A stretch of 64,000 bases of DNA from Primulina eburnea (taxonomy: Eukaryota > Streptophyta > Magnoliopsida > Lamiales > Gesneriaceae), in assembly GCF_022965805.1 (NCBI RefSeq), contig NC_133117.1:10998183-11062182 (forward strand), given 5' to 3'. Of the stretch, positions 43,343-54,571 are shown piece by piece. Made by a program: the position numbers and the translations under genes. The notes under the pieces are model-generated. The model was not told the origin of the DNA, ran no database searches, and saw only the letters and a program-made list of their open reading frames with translations. Positions within the stretch are counted from its first letter, which is position 1. The number at the start of each line of letters is the position of its first letter.

Positions 43343-44379
43343 TGATAGGATCGATTAACGTATCAAGAGTTTTTAGAAGGGGGGTTGAATAAACACTCAT
43401 AATTAAAACTGATCTTTTCGAATTTTGAGTTCAGTTTTGTGACAAACTGATTCTCGGAATCTTTTTGGTCAATGACAATCAGTTAAACTAAAGTAGTTGC
43501 GGAAATTAACTGACTGAAAGATAGAATACAAAATTGAAATAAAATACACAAGGATTGTTTCTGGATGTTCGGAGATTTCAATTACTCCTACGTCACCCCT
43601 TCTATCTCAAGGATAGGATTTCCACTAAAAGACTTTGATCGAATACAAGATTTGTACTGACCCACTTCAGTTTGGACTTATCACTGCCAAAAGCTGAAAC
43701 TTTTAGTATTACAAAATGTTCTCAGTGTGTAACCGATTTTAGCACTATCGAATTTAACGATTATTACAAAGTGCTAGTGAGCTCAAATTGTAGCCTCGAC
43801 TGCTACGAATAAATCAAGTAAGAGTGAGCTAAGATTTTGGCAGAATAACAGCAAGCTTTGAATGGAGTGATTTTCTTAACCTTCAGCTGTTCTTCTGTCA
43901 TATTTATAAGCTTCCCTTCCAACGGTAACTTGAGATATATTTGAATCTTTGTATCCGTTGATTGCCACTTCATTATTCCTTGGTAATTGTTTGCTTCATT
44001 TATTGTAATGCGGCGTCTTAATTGTTTTAGCCGAAATGCGTTGTTCTAAGCTGTATTGATTGAAGTGCGGCGTTTCATATTCAGTTGCAGTCTTCTATGT
44101 CTCTTTGTCGGTTGAATGTTCTTTCCCAAGACATGTTTAGTTGAAGTATGCTTAGCTTAAAAGCATACGGCTGAATGTATTATCTGTCGGTTGATGTGTT
44201 CCAGATTTGCTGGTGAGGAGAATAACTGAATTGCGTTTCAGTTGCGTATATTAGTTTTTTAGATTCAGTTGCTGAGTTCAGTTTACTCGATCAGTTGCTG
44301 AGTTCAGTTTACTCGATCAGTTGGTTCATATTTTCAGTTGGTTCATATTTTGTCAAATGCCGGAATTTAGTTTCCAACA
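43343..44379 (-). repeat. 5' LTR of element 2
   Basis: 1037 bases, plus-strand ends TGATAGGATC...TTTCCAACA. Minus-strand TATAAATA at 43901-43908. Two copies of the 26-bp unit at 44267-44318 against three in the partner LTR. Confidence 0.95.
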
Positions 44380-44384
44380 ATCTT

Positions 44385-45629
44385 TATTTTCGCATCATCA
44401 TGCTGTAATTATGTTGTTATGTGTTCCGTGTTTGATGTTGGCTCAGTCCTTGTGTGCTTAAAATGTTTTAACTTCGGTTTGCCTTGAAAACTTGTGTTTA
44501 TGCATGTACTCACGATTTTCTCTTTCTGTCTTGTAAGGTACTGCCGTGTATTTATCCTAGGGGCTGTTTAAGTCGAAGAACAAGGTGTCATGGGGGCTGG
44601 AGACGAGTGAGGGTCCAGATTTTTGTTGAGGACCGATCGGTTGTCTCGTGGTTGGTCACTGTTGGAGTTAAGTTGGAGGGATTAATGGCGCCGGCTGTGC
44701 AGGGGCTGTTCCTAGGCATAGATCAGACCCTGGTGGGTCTGAATCATGGTCTAGGGGCGTTTGTACATTTCTGGTTTGGTGTTAAGGATGGTCGATTGAG
44801 TTGTGTCCGAGTTGGTCTCGGGTGGTGTTCCTTTGGTGGCTAGCGAGTGTTTGAGTCCTGCAGATTGCATGGGGCTAGGGCCGTAGGTAAGTAGGTCCAG
44901 ATGGGTCAATTGTTGTGACTGACATGATGACACAATGACATGTAAGGCCAGAGCTCAGTGGATGGGTAATGTTGTCGCTGATGTCCCCGCCACCGGGTAC
45001 CGCGGTTACACGTAGATGGATCCATCGACTGACATGATAATACGGAAGTCACAACTAATGAATTGAATTCAATTAAAAGAAAATGTATACGTATATGATG
45101 ATATGATGAGACTTGTTTCGACACATTATGCTATTTTGGGACACATTTACATTTATGCTTTTAAGTTCATGAAATGTATTTTATTATATTATTTTTCACT
45201 TCTGTGTTCTATTTATATGTAGTTGTTATAATGATACAGGTGTGTTGAGTCTTTAGACTCACTAGGTGTGATTGATGCATGTGAGCATGTTGATGAGGAG
45301 GCTAGAGGTGCCGAATCATGAGTAAGCAGGGCTGGATGTGCGCACATGAACTCAAGGACCACATTTTTCCGCACATCATGTTTTTGAAGTTAGGAGTGGA
45401 TATGAATATTTGACTACGTTTGTTTTTACATGTAGAGGATTTTTTCAAGATTTTTACTTGTGTCTTATTTGCATGATTCTGAAACTAAGACTAGGTTTGT
45501 TGACTTGTCTTTTATTTAAACTGCAGTATTTTATTGATTACGATTATTTTTAAAAGGTATATTTTTTTAAAATTTCGAAATAAAAAAAATAAAAAATTTC
45601 TTAGCATTTTAAAATTAGTAGATTTTTCA
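44385..45629 (+). repeat. gypsy family B 5' LTR, copy B1, second part
   Basis: Resumes after element 2 and ends TTTTTCA three bases before a tRNA-Met primer site. It has the actcactaggtgtgattgatg block typical of these LTRs. Open frames within it are not genes. Confidence 0.72.
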
Positions 45630-45631
45630 GT

Positions 45632-45643
45632 TGGTATCAGAGC
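45632..45643 (+). other. primer binding site of gypsy element B1
   Basis: TGGTATCAGAGC, perfect initiator tRNA-Met match, right after the LTR. Confidence 0.92.
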
Positions 45644-45874
45644 AAGGGTCGTGTACAGGGTTGTGCCACCACTAGATTCTTTAGCGCAGTAGTCAAGCAT
45701 CAAGTCTGTAAGCTTTTATGTTTTAAATGTTTTTACTGCTATCAACTGCATACATGATTTATGATTTACAATACATGTTTAGCTATTTCCATGATTTAAG
45801 GATTGAAACACTTTGAAAACTAGATTAAATTGCATGAAATGTTATGTTTAGAATATGGACTGTATTCAGATATC

Positions 45875-46463
45875 ATGCCTCCCATACGCGACACCAGTAA
45901 AGATCGTCAGGATGATATTCCTGGAGCTGGTAGAGGCCCACTACCACCACCACCACCACCACCACCACCATTGGATGCAGCTACTTGAGTTCTCGAGGGC
46001 ATGGCTATACTTCTGGAGTAGGCTTCCTGACCAAGGCTGATATATATGAGAAGTTCAGACGGTTCAACCCGAAGTAGTTCGGGGACACAACTGATCAATT
46101 CCTGGCAGAGGGTTGGATTCGATCCTTGGAGCTGTATTTCAGTACCTGGATATGAGGGATGACGACCGGGTCAGGTGCACCACATATATGTTGAGGGATG
46201 ATACATCCCTCTGGTTGAGGAAGCAGCACATGGGCTGAACCTGGCTACCCTCACATGGGACAAGTTCAAGGAGGCATTCTATGGTAAGTATTTCTCAGCT
46301 GTTGTCAGGGGTCATCTGACGAGGGAGTTCATGAGTCTCCGCCAGGAGGACTCGTCTGTTGCAGAGTTTATTTGGAAGTTCGACATGGATGTCACTTTGT
46401 GCCCCTCATTGCTAGAGATGCCGCCTAGAAGCTGAGGCATTTCATGTATTGCCTCAGGCCTAC
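45875..46463 (+). pseudogene. gag: gag fragment of gypsy element B1
   Basis: ATG at 45875 (M-P-P-I-R-D) followed by a polyproline run from a (CCA)n tract (45940-45970). The frame is then broken by several stops and shifts, but F-K-E-A-F-Y-G-K-Y-F, L-T-R-E-F-M-S-L-R-Q and V-A-E-F are plain Tekay-type gag motifs. Cut off at 46463 by an Athila remnant. Confidence 0.8.
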
Positions 46464-47090
46464 TGTTGCGTAATTTCCTGCTCGCAAGTGCACATGTGTC
46501 AAGTTTTATATATGTGAGTAGAGTATCATTCTCACGAAGAGTGTAAACTAAAAATATATCAATACTTGTAATTAAAATAGTCCCGACTTTATCTAGAAAA
46601 TTCAGTTAAATGTTTGGTTTGCTTAAATGGATTAATTAAAAGCAAAGAATTAATCTAACTCACCGAGTTGAGAGATAACAATGAGAGAAAATATCTACAG
46701 AAATGATTTCACTAAGTTTCCACAATATTGATTCCCCGTTAAATTTATATTCATGAATTCCAATTGTTTAATGGCCAAGGACACTTACTTGTTTTATTCC
46801 TCCTTTCCCAAGTGACGAATAAACTGTATCATTCAACATTGATTCAAACATTCCTAATAAGAATATAAATTTAAATGATAAATTCAAATTATGTTCTTAT
46901 CTAAGCCTCGCTAAAGTTATACGCCTTCCGAACGATATAAATATTCAACGATGTATCTCTCATGATCTATAATCTTAGTCCCTCTCACTAGTTGTAAATC
47001 AGAGAAAACACTCCTCCAAACTTGAATTTTTGCTAGTCCCGAGCAAAATAAAAGTAAAAATAAGAATTCAATCAACAAGTAATGATAACG
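46464..47090 (-). mobile_element. Athila-type LTR and 3' end remnant, minus strand
   Basis: Plus-strand TGTTGCGT is the inverse of the ACGCAACA end of the Athila LTR at 48808. The block ccttccgaacgatataaata and the aagtgacgaataaa block match that LTR inverted. Bases 47003-47060 match the sequence just before its polypurine tract. The GC-rich U3 half of the LTR is missing, so this is an internally deleted piece. Confidence 0.75.
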
Positions 47091-47094
47091 GTTT

Positions 47095-47462
47095 GAGCAT
47101 GACTATACGTCTAAGTTATGCAAGATAGGTATTTGAACTCATGTTAGTATGTGCAGCAGTGGCCCCAAGCAAGATCCAATGAATCCCTCTGCGCCAAGTA
47201 AGTATGTTCGACGTGCAAAAGAAAATACTTTTAAATTTTTGAGGTATGCTAAATGAATTGTGACCAAATTATGAACGTGTTTTGAAGTCGGTGAACGTGG
47301 CCGAGGACCTCTCCACCCCGGAAAAGTATGACCGGCTTTTGATCAAGATTGGAAAGAGGTAAAGTATGAACAGGGACCAATCCACCCAGTAAAGTATGGC
47401 CGGGGATCTTATGTATGTGGTAGTGGACATCCCTGCCAGCCCAGTACAGTGATTTAGTCTGA
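47095..47462 (+). repeat. gypsy family A LTR, copy A3, first part
   Basis: Matches A1 from the tacgtctaagttatg block through cagcccagta...gtctga. It is interrupted by the Athila element and continues at 55907. Confidence 0.82.
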
Positions 47463-47635
47463 TGATAAGTGCAGAAATTGCTCTTAATTTTACTTTTAAT
47501 CCATTTGATCTATGATGGTTTCGAGCAGATTTATGCTTGGTTTTTATTGTTTTTGTGTAGTGCAGGGAATATACAATTTTGGGATGTTGGAGAGCAATCA
47601 GAGATGTTTTTTAGCGTAAATTTGCGAAGGACTAG

Positions 47636-47830
47636 TGCTGCAGCACTACAAAATCAGCGCCGCAGCGCCAGCATGCCGAGAGACAAGCGCCTAGGCGCCG
47701 CCCAAGCAGCGCCGCGGCGCCTCAATGCCGAAGAACAAGCGCCTAATCGCTAAGGAACAAGCGTCGTGGCGCTAACGCTCACGAACGATGGGCGCCTAGG
47801 CGCCACTTACTAAGCGCCGCGGCGCTAATG
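47636..47830. promoter_or_regulatory. GC-rich palindrome cluster, 5' LTR
   Basis: Perfect palindromes GCGCCTAGGCGC (47687-47698), GCGCCGCGGCGC (47709-47720), GGCGCCTAGGCGCC (47791-47804) and AGCGCCGCGGCGCT (47813-47826), plus degenerate ones. The cluster ends about 50 bases before the TATA box. The role is inferred from position. Confidence 0.6.
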
Positions 47831-47879
47831 GCGGCGAAACAAGACTAAATGGGCTTCGACTTACGGCCCGGAAGAGGGA

Positions 47880-47888
47880 TATAAAAAG
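47880..47888 (+). promoter_or_regulatory. TATA box of the Athila 5' LTR
   Basis: TATAAAAAG; the same bases occur at 54973-54981 in the 3' LTR. Confidence 0.65.
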
Positions 47889-48814
47889 AGAAACGAGGGT
47901 TCAGAGAAAGTGGACGCCGTTTTTGGACGAAAATACAGGGAGAAGGCGAGACGAAGGAAAGACACGCGAAGATCAACTACAAAGAAGAAGAGCGACGAAT
48001 CTGGGGATAGAGACGATATTTTGTATTTGTTATCTGTTTTTCGTGTTTATCATTTCTCGTATTTCAATTTCTAAAACTTTGAACATGCGTTGTTTTTATT
48101 TCAATTTCGTCATGAACTAACTTTCTAGCCTAGAGAATGACGTAGCTTTGTGGAAACGATAATTTGACTCGGTTATTTATATGATTGAATTCCTTTCTGT
48201 TTAATTGTGTTTCTTTGTATTGAGTTGACTGCAATTTACTGGCCATAAATTGTATGCTGTCTGATTAGTTCTACAACTCGGGAGAGGGACTAGGATTATA
48301 GATCATTAGAGACACATCGTTGAATGTTTATATCGTTCGGAAGGCGTATAACTTTAGCGAGGCTTAGGTAAGAACATTGTTTGCCTTTACCAATTAAACG
48401 TAGATATTATTATGAATAATTGAATCAAAGCTTAGTTGGTACAATTTATTCGTCACTTGGGAAAGGGTGAATAAAATACGTAAGTGTTCTTGGCCATTAA
48501 ATAATAGGAATTCAGGAATTTAAATTCAACCAGGAAGAATTATTGTAGAAACTTATTGAAATCATTTCTCTAGATACTTTTTCTCCTTGATATTTTTTTC
48601 TATCTGGTATTAGATTAATTATTTGTTTTCAATCAATTTGTTTAAGTAAATCAACCATTCTATCGAATTGTCTAGATAAATTTTGGACTATTTTAATTAC
48701 AAGCACTGATATACATTTATATATACACTCCTCGTGGGATCGATATCTGTACTCTAACCAGTACTAAAACTTGACACCGTACACTTGCGGTAGTGAAAAC
48801 ACGCAACAAGTTTT

Positions 48815-48832
48815 TGGCGCCGTTGCCGGGGA
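48815..48832 (+). other. primer binding site of the Athila element (tRNA-Asp)
   Basis: TGGCGCCGTTGCCGGGGA, six bases after the LTR, complementary to the plant tRNA-Asp 3' end and typical of Athila elements. Confidence 0.9.
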
Positions 48833-49050
48833 GTGTATAATTTGAATTTATATCAGTATTGTTACCAATTAGTCTAGATTTTAATTTAGAGCTTTTATTT
48901 TTATTTTATTTTATACTGATTGAGTTTTTCATTTTTTTTCTGCTTGATAGTGCATGCTAAGATCGCAAAGCCCTGACTTGCTTATTTTTGACCCGGAGAT
49001 CGAAAGAACTGCAAGAAGATTAGGAAAAGAAAGAAGAGGAGATCCAAGCA

Positions 49051-50631
49051 ATGGCTGAACACAGAGAAAATGACAGACACATCCCGCCAGAGGCTATACC
49101 CATCAGAGATCACTTTAGACCAGTGATCAACAATCATTACTCTGGTATTGCTCGGGGGACCATAAATGCCAACAATTTTGAGCTGAAGCCTGCCCTGATC
49201 AATATGGTTCAACAAAGCCAGTTCGCTGGAACTGCTACTTCAGATCCTCACGTTCACCTGAGAAATTTCTTGGAAATCACAGATACGGTAAAATTAATAA
49301 TGTTCCTGACGATATTATTAGATTGCGTTTGTTTCCTTTTTCTCTCAGGGACCAAGCAAGAGGATGGCTCCAATCATTGCCATTGGGGAGCATCACAACG
49401 TGGCAAGAGTTGGCGACAAAATTTCTTTCTAAATATTTTCCCCCTACAAAGTCTGCACAATTGAAGATTGATATCAGTACTTTCAGGCAAACTGACTTTG
49501 AGCAACTTTATGAGGCGTGGGAAAGGTACAAAGAGTTGTTGCGGAGGTGCCCGAATCATGGTTTTGAAGACTGGGTACAGATTGAGCTTTTCTATAATGG
49601 GTGGAATGGTCAGACACGGACAACAGTGGACGCAGTGGAAGGTGGCACAATCTTTGCCAAATTTCCTGCTCAAGCCTACGACTTGCTTGAGCAGATGACT
49701 ATTAATAGCTACCAATGGCCGTCTGAGAGGTCAGGAGTACAGAGAACTGAGTCTAGACTTGACAACCTTGAGACACATATGGCGAGTATTGGTGCAACTC
49801 TGAAAATCTTTCAGTCACAAGTGGGGCAGATAACGAAGAAACTCACGTCTCAACCGTCAGGCGCAGTCCAAAAGACTGCAGACCCAAATCTGAGAGAAGT
49901 GAATGCCATTTTTATACAGCATGAAGAGCTTGGTGTGGTAGGCAGAGAAGAGAAGGAGGTTGAACCCACACCTGTTCGGGATGAAAAGCTAATTCCAACC
50001 AAAAGAGTCCGAGGTAAGAAATCTGAGAGGTATGATTTAAATCAATTCATTGATCTTTCTTTACTTCCCTACCCCCCAGAGATTTTTACAATTACAAGCT
50101 GAATTTCAAAAGAAAAAAGGTCTTGAAGATCTCAAGAGCCTACACACTAATAATAAGTTTGCAGATCAGGTGGAAGGTAAATCTACTGAAGGAACACGGA
50201 GAAATCTTTCTCATAAGTTGCTAGATCCCGGTGAATTTATTATGCCATGTGAAATAGGGAGTCAATTGATGGAAAAAGCTATCTGTGACTCAGGAGCGAG
50301 CAAAAACATAATGCCACGTTCTCTCTACGAGAAACTTGGGTTGAGCGGAATGAGATCCAAAGACATGAGCTTACAGATGGCAGATAAATCTATCAGGACA
50401 CCGTTGGGTAGTGTAGAAGATGTTGAACTTCGGATCGACAAATTGAAGGTTCTAGCAGAGTTCCTGGTACTCGACATGGGGAATAGTCAGAACGTTCACG
50501 TTATTCTAGGACGACCATTATTGGCTGCTGTTGGAGCTATCATTGACGTGAAACGAGAAAAGATGACCATGGAAGTTGAAGGTCAGCTGGTGGAAATAAA
50601 GGCATCCAAGAAATCATACGACCCACCATGA
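49051..50631 (+). pseudogene. gag-pro: gag-protease of the Athila element (two frameshifts)
   Basis: ATG at 49051 (M-A-E-H-R-E-N). The retrotransposon gag domain has R-L-R-L-F-P-F-S-L-R-D-Q-A, W-L-Q-S-L-P and F-L-S-K-Y-F-P-P; then comes a linker and an aspartic protease with C-D-S-G-A-S (Asp codon 50287-50289) and I-L-G-R-P-L. A lost base in the A-run 49290-49293 and an extra C in the C6 run 50072-50077 shift the frame; both are homopolymer slips. Repairing neither is implied; the rest reads cleanly to TGA at 50629-50631. Confidence 0.88.
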
Positions 50632-50639
50632 ACAGACTA

Positions 50640-50880
50640 GTGATAGTCGGGCTGACGACGTTAAACCAAGCGCTAGTTGGGAGGCAACCCAACCAGTATC
50701 ACTTATTGCTTTCGTTTTCTCTATTTTATTTAATTTCAGTAGTATTATTGTTTTCACGTTTTCTTATTTTATTTTATTTAATTTGACATGTGAAGATTAG
50801 ACATTGATATTTGTTCTCTTTTGCAGGTAAAAAGTTTAGCTGGGCATGGAAAGGAGCTTAATTGGACAAAAAATCCGAAA
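50640..50880 (+). other. spacer between gag-protease and internal palindrome cluster
   Basis: Contains aagcgctagttgggaggcaa, a phrase I associate with Athila-type internal regions after the coding part. No pol sequence. Confidence 0.5.
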
Positions 50881-50886
50881 AATTCA

Positions 50887-51059
50887 GCGCTGCAGCGCCA
50901 CAAGATTAGCGCCGCTACGCTAAGGCGTCCGAAGAGAAAGCGCCTGGGCGCCAGGATAACAGCGCCGCGGCACCAGACTTTCGAATTTATTAGCGCCTAG
51001 GTGCTAGATAGACAGCGCTGCAGTGCTAAAGTGCCGTGGGTCTAGCGCCGCGGCGCTAG
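50887..51059. promoter_or_regulatory. internal GC-rich palindrome cluster
   Basis: GCGCTGCAGCGC (50887-50898) and an 18-bp perfect palindrome CTAGCGCCGCGGCGCTAG (51042-51059) with degenerate copies between. Same vocabulary as the LTR clusters, ten bases before TATAAAAA. Confidence 0.6.
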
Positions 51060-51068
51060 TTCACGAAT

Positions 51069-51076
51069 TATAAAAA
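51069..51076 (+). promoter_or_regulatory. internal TATA box ahead of the env-position ORF
   Basis: TATAAAAA directly after the palindrome cluster, about 580 bases before ATG 51650. A CA-rich leader-like stretch (51180-51360) and an AG-GTAAAA donor-like site at 51387-51392 follow. Confidence 0.45.
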
Positions 51077-51080
51077 AAAA

Positions 51081-51166
51081 GAGATCCGAGCGTTATTTTT
51101 CAGAAAACAAAACCAAGCGCCAAGAGATCCGAGCGTTATTTTTCAGAAAACAAAACCAAGCGCCGC
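51081..51166 (+). repeat. 43-bp tandem duplication
   Basis: gagatccgagcgttattttt starts at 51081 and 51124, with identical continuation through ccaagcgcc. Confidence 0.9.
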
Positions 51167-51649
51167 GACCCCTACTCCCCTCCACCATCGAAATTTCGCC
51201 AATCACCACAAATCTCCAACACATTGAACTTCAAAACACCACATTACACCACACAAATCATCATCATCCCAGACCCACCAAAAGTTCCCACTCCTAGCAC
51301 CTCTTTGGCTCACCAATCTCCAAGAGAAATCTTCAACGAGCCGACACCAGGACCGATTGCAGCATATTTTGGTGACCATATCAGAAGGTAAAAAAATCTT
51401 GGGTATAGTAATTCTTGATTGTAATGATTGCAATGTGAAAGGATTGAGTTTTGAGTTACGTACACAAAGTGTTCGATGAATTGTCTCAGTGAGGTTGTTG
51501 TGCATATGGTTGGATTGGGAATACTGCATATTTGAAGGGATTTGTGAGTGTTTGTTTGTGTTGATATCGTGGGTGTTGAATTGTTGAAATATTGTTGGGT
51601 GGCTGTTGGTGAAATATTGGTGTTGAGAGAGTTGATATTTGATTACAAT

Positions 51650-52771
51650 ATGCCGCCTAAAAATAAGAATAAGCGGGGTGAGTCTGGAGAGGGCGAGTCG
51701 TCTACTGTCACTTTTGACAGACGACGATTCTGGGATGAAAAGGCCGCTGAGAATTATATGAAATTGTTAGAGAAGAGCATGCAGAGGGAGAGGGGTATGG
51801 AGCAGTGTCACCCAGATATTATTACGTTGGTTCGAGCTCGAGAAATGAATTGGGGTGAATTTTTTAAGCCCCCGGCTGATGCTGTGATGTCCCTTGTGAG
51901 AGAATTTTATGCAAATCTGAAGGTTAAGCATGAGGAGTTTCACGTGAGGATTCTAGGGCGAATGGTTGCCTTCGACAGCACGACGATCAATTCACTGTAT
52001 GGGATTCCAGATTATGAGACAGACAGGTACACATTGTTTATGAGAGACCCGTATCCCTATGACACTGTCATCAACACACTTTGTGCACCGGGTACAGTTT
52101 GGAAACTCAACAATCAACGAGCCCCGGTCACATTCCCAGCGACATCACTGAGAAGGGTGGCCTACAACTGGTATCATTTTGTGGCCTCGCTGTTGATGCC
52201 ATCTGGGCACGTGTCGGATGTGACGAAGAAGAAGGCGGCATTGGTCTTTTGCATCCTCACCGGCAGGACAGTGGACGCAGGCCGAGTTATTATGACATCT
52301 ATTCTACATGCTGCTAGGGGTACATCCACTGTCAGCATGCCCCACTCATCGACTATCACCGACCTCTGCCGTGTAGCGGGTGTTACTTGGGATGACAGTG
52401 AGACGTTACTACATACAAAAGGCGATATATCACTGTCTGGAGACCTCCCGAGGGATAGGAGAAGACTAATGGTTACACATGGTTCAGGAGAGGCCTCAGG
52501 CAGTGGTGCCCCGACACAGCCCGCACCCCAGCAGCCACGTGCACAGACAAGCGACCCCCGTATAGATGAAGTCGAGTGAAAGCTGGAGAAATTGTTGAGG
52601 ATGACGCGCGAGCACGAGGCATACGTTTATGATTATCATCGCGTATTTTCACAGCATTACCCTGCTACCAATCCATCTGGTGAGCCATACCCACCACAGC
52701 CTACATTCGGACATGAACCTGATGATGAGGAGACGGAGCCTGAGCTATCAGGCGAGGACAGCGAGCACTGA
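51650..52771 (+). pseudogene. env-position ORF of the Athila element (putative plant transposon protein domain)
   Basis: ATG at 51650 (M-P-P-K-N-K-N-K), chosen over upstream in-frame starts because Athila ORFs commonly begin M-P-P-K. One TGA at 52577-52579 interrupts the frame, which goes on to TGA 52769-52771, 373 codons in all. Basic N-terminus, then W-G-E-F-F-K, F-Y-A-N-L, V-A-F-D-S-T-T-I-N, Y-G-I-P and N-W-Y-H-F-V-A-S-L-L motifs that I match to the plant transposon protein domain (PF20167 type), then a Pro/Gln-rich linker and an acidic tail. No signal peptide or clear membrane helix, so envelope function is not supported. No relation to RT or integrase. Confidence 0.78.
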
Positions 52772-54557
52772 CGCTCGCTGTGTGAGGTACTTGGTCCCCT
52801 GTTTGTCGTGCTTTATTACTGTACATTGGTGACAATGGACGTATTTAAGTTTGGGGGGTTCGTCTGTCATTACTTGTCATTGTTATTACTTGTCACTTAC
52901 TCTGTGTTATTTGTGGATTTCAGTTCTCAGTTCTTTTTTTTTAGATCTTGATCAGTTATTCCCTGCATTTTTATTTCAGTTCTCAGTTCTTATTTTTAGA
53001 TCTTGATCAGTTATTCCCTGCATTTTTTTTTTAAAAAAAATCGTTTATTTATTTTCATTGCATGTAGAATTGTTAGGACTAGTCATGGATAAGCTATTGT
53101 GAGGCCGATGCCGAAAATAAAATCGTGAGTTTGAAGCATGAATGTATTTGTGATTACTTGGGAGTCACATTTTATTACACTGTCATGTTTGTTGATATTG
53201 TTGGTGCTCAGAGACTATTTGCGTGCCTGTGATGCCAATTAAACAAGAGAAGTCTGATTTTTAGTAACCCTTGCATGACATTGACTGACACTTTTGCGAA
53301 CACAGAAATGATCTAGTCATTCTTTCGCAATATCTTTGGGCCTATCTTCTTTGCTCATTATCAATTGTTAGCCCAATGAGCTTCGAATAGATTGAGATGC
53401 TTAACTTTTTTTTTTGTGCACCTATATCATATATCATTTTGATTGAAAATTGCATGTGACTGGTTTGTATGAGTTGACTAATGGATTGACGGGATCTAAA
53501 ACTTGTTTGGACACTTTTCGAGGCGAAATACGGATAATATGTGACAAAGGAATGATTTAGGCGATCTTTGGAACCGTTCAAGCCTTCGAGCCTACTTAAC
53601 GAACATGAAATATCCCTAGTGTCCAATTTTGAGCTTACTAAAAACCAAGTGGTGTGTGTCAATGACATACAATTAGCCCCCACTTGTATTTATTCTACAT
53701 CCCAAAACAACTACCTAATGAAGATTATACACTTATTGTCCTACCTAAATTTTGAGAGAAATAAGTTCATTGGTGTTGGAATGATTCAAACACTCCTTGA
53801 AAAGAAAAAGAAAGAAAATGAATGTACAGAAAGGGGTTCAAAAAGAAGAAAAACGATGAAAAGAATGAATCAAAAGTGGTGAGAAAGAAAACATTTGGGA
53901 AATGAAGGATATGAATGAAAAGAAAACAATAAGTGGGTGGTGAGCGAAAAGAATATGAAAATGAGTGAAATTGATGAAGTTCAAATATTTCTCTCAAATT
54001 TTGATCTCCATGCCTTTATTGTAGCCATGAGCCGTAGCCTAACGTTACAAGCCTACAAGACCTATTAACCTTGTCACATTTATCCAATATACTAGTAGAG
54101 AAAAGTTGTTCAAATCAAGCCTATGGATGCCTGATAAACATGGTTAATGAGTATAGACTTTAATCATTTGCATGTAAGCATCTCATTGTGTGACTTCAGT
54201 TTTTATATACTTGTGATGAATATCTTTTGAGCCAAACAATCACCAATAAAGTCCTTTGTGATCTGTGTAAGTAAATGTGTGTTTTAATGAAGTGTAAGTT
54301 GCACTGAACTGAGGACTTCTTAAGTTTATGAGGCGATTGGCATTGTGAATCTAATTGCGCATTCGATGAGGTAGATAAACATTGACATACCACACACGCA
54401 CGTGACTCTCGAATAAATACGAATCACATGAAAATAAATGAATCTGAGGCCACTTTCACTTTTTGCATATCTATGACTATAGTTGTTAGCATTTATTTCT
54501 TGCTAGAGTCTGCATTCCTAATTTTACTTTTATTTTGCTCGGGACTAGCAAAAGTTC
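52772..54557 (+). other. long 3' untranslated region of the Athila element
   Basis: No convincing coding frame; the frame at 53568-53882 lacks motifs and ends in Lys/Arg low complexity. A direct repeat of about 60 bases (tcagttctcagttctt... near 52921 and 52977) is present. Long 3' regions are usual in Athila. Confidence 0.55.
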
Positions 54558-54571
54558 AAGTTTGGGGGGTT
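54558..54571 (+). other. polypurine tract of the Athila element
   Basis: aagtttggggggtt, abutting the 3' LTR start TGATAAG. Confidence 0.8.

Larger units (their letters stand above)
32380..44379 (-). mobile_element. SIRE-like Ty1/copia retrotransposon, element 2 (complete, 12.0 kb)
   Basis: Two LTRs (32380-33440 and 43343-44379) with TG...CA ends, perfect target duplication ATCTT at 32375-32379 and 44380-44384, tRNA-Met PBS at 43329-43340 and polypurine tract at 33441-33452. Minus-strand order is gag, PR-INT-RT-RH and ORF3; plus-strand antisense ORFs A and B lie between pol and ORF3. Every sense gene has stops and frameshifts. The two LTRs are clearly alike but differ at scattered bases and in one tandem unit, so insertion is not very recent. 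It sits inside a family B gypsy LTR. Confidence 0.96.
47463..48808 (+). repeat. 5' LTR of the Athila element
   Basis: 1346 bases, TGATAAGTGC...GCAACA. Contains a palindrome cluster (about 47636-47830) and TATAAAAAG at 47880-47888. A small frame at 47923-48120 opens with TTG and lacks support as a gene. Confidence 0.95.

Noticed and set aside
45632..45643. Possible tRNA gene
   Set aside because: TGGTATCAGAGC is only the primer site complementary to a tRNA 3' end; no cloverleaf can be drawn around it.
47923..48120. Small frame in the Athila 5' LTR, repeated in the 3' LTR at 55016-55213
   Set aside because: Opens with TTG rather than ATG, lies in the leader after the TATA box, and its conservation is explained by LTR identity.
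53568..53882. 104-codon frame in the Athila 3' region
   Set aside because: No motif, ends in Lys/Arg low complexity, overlapped by an opposite frame of similar length.
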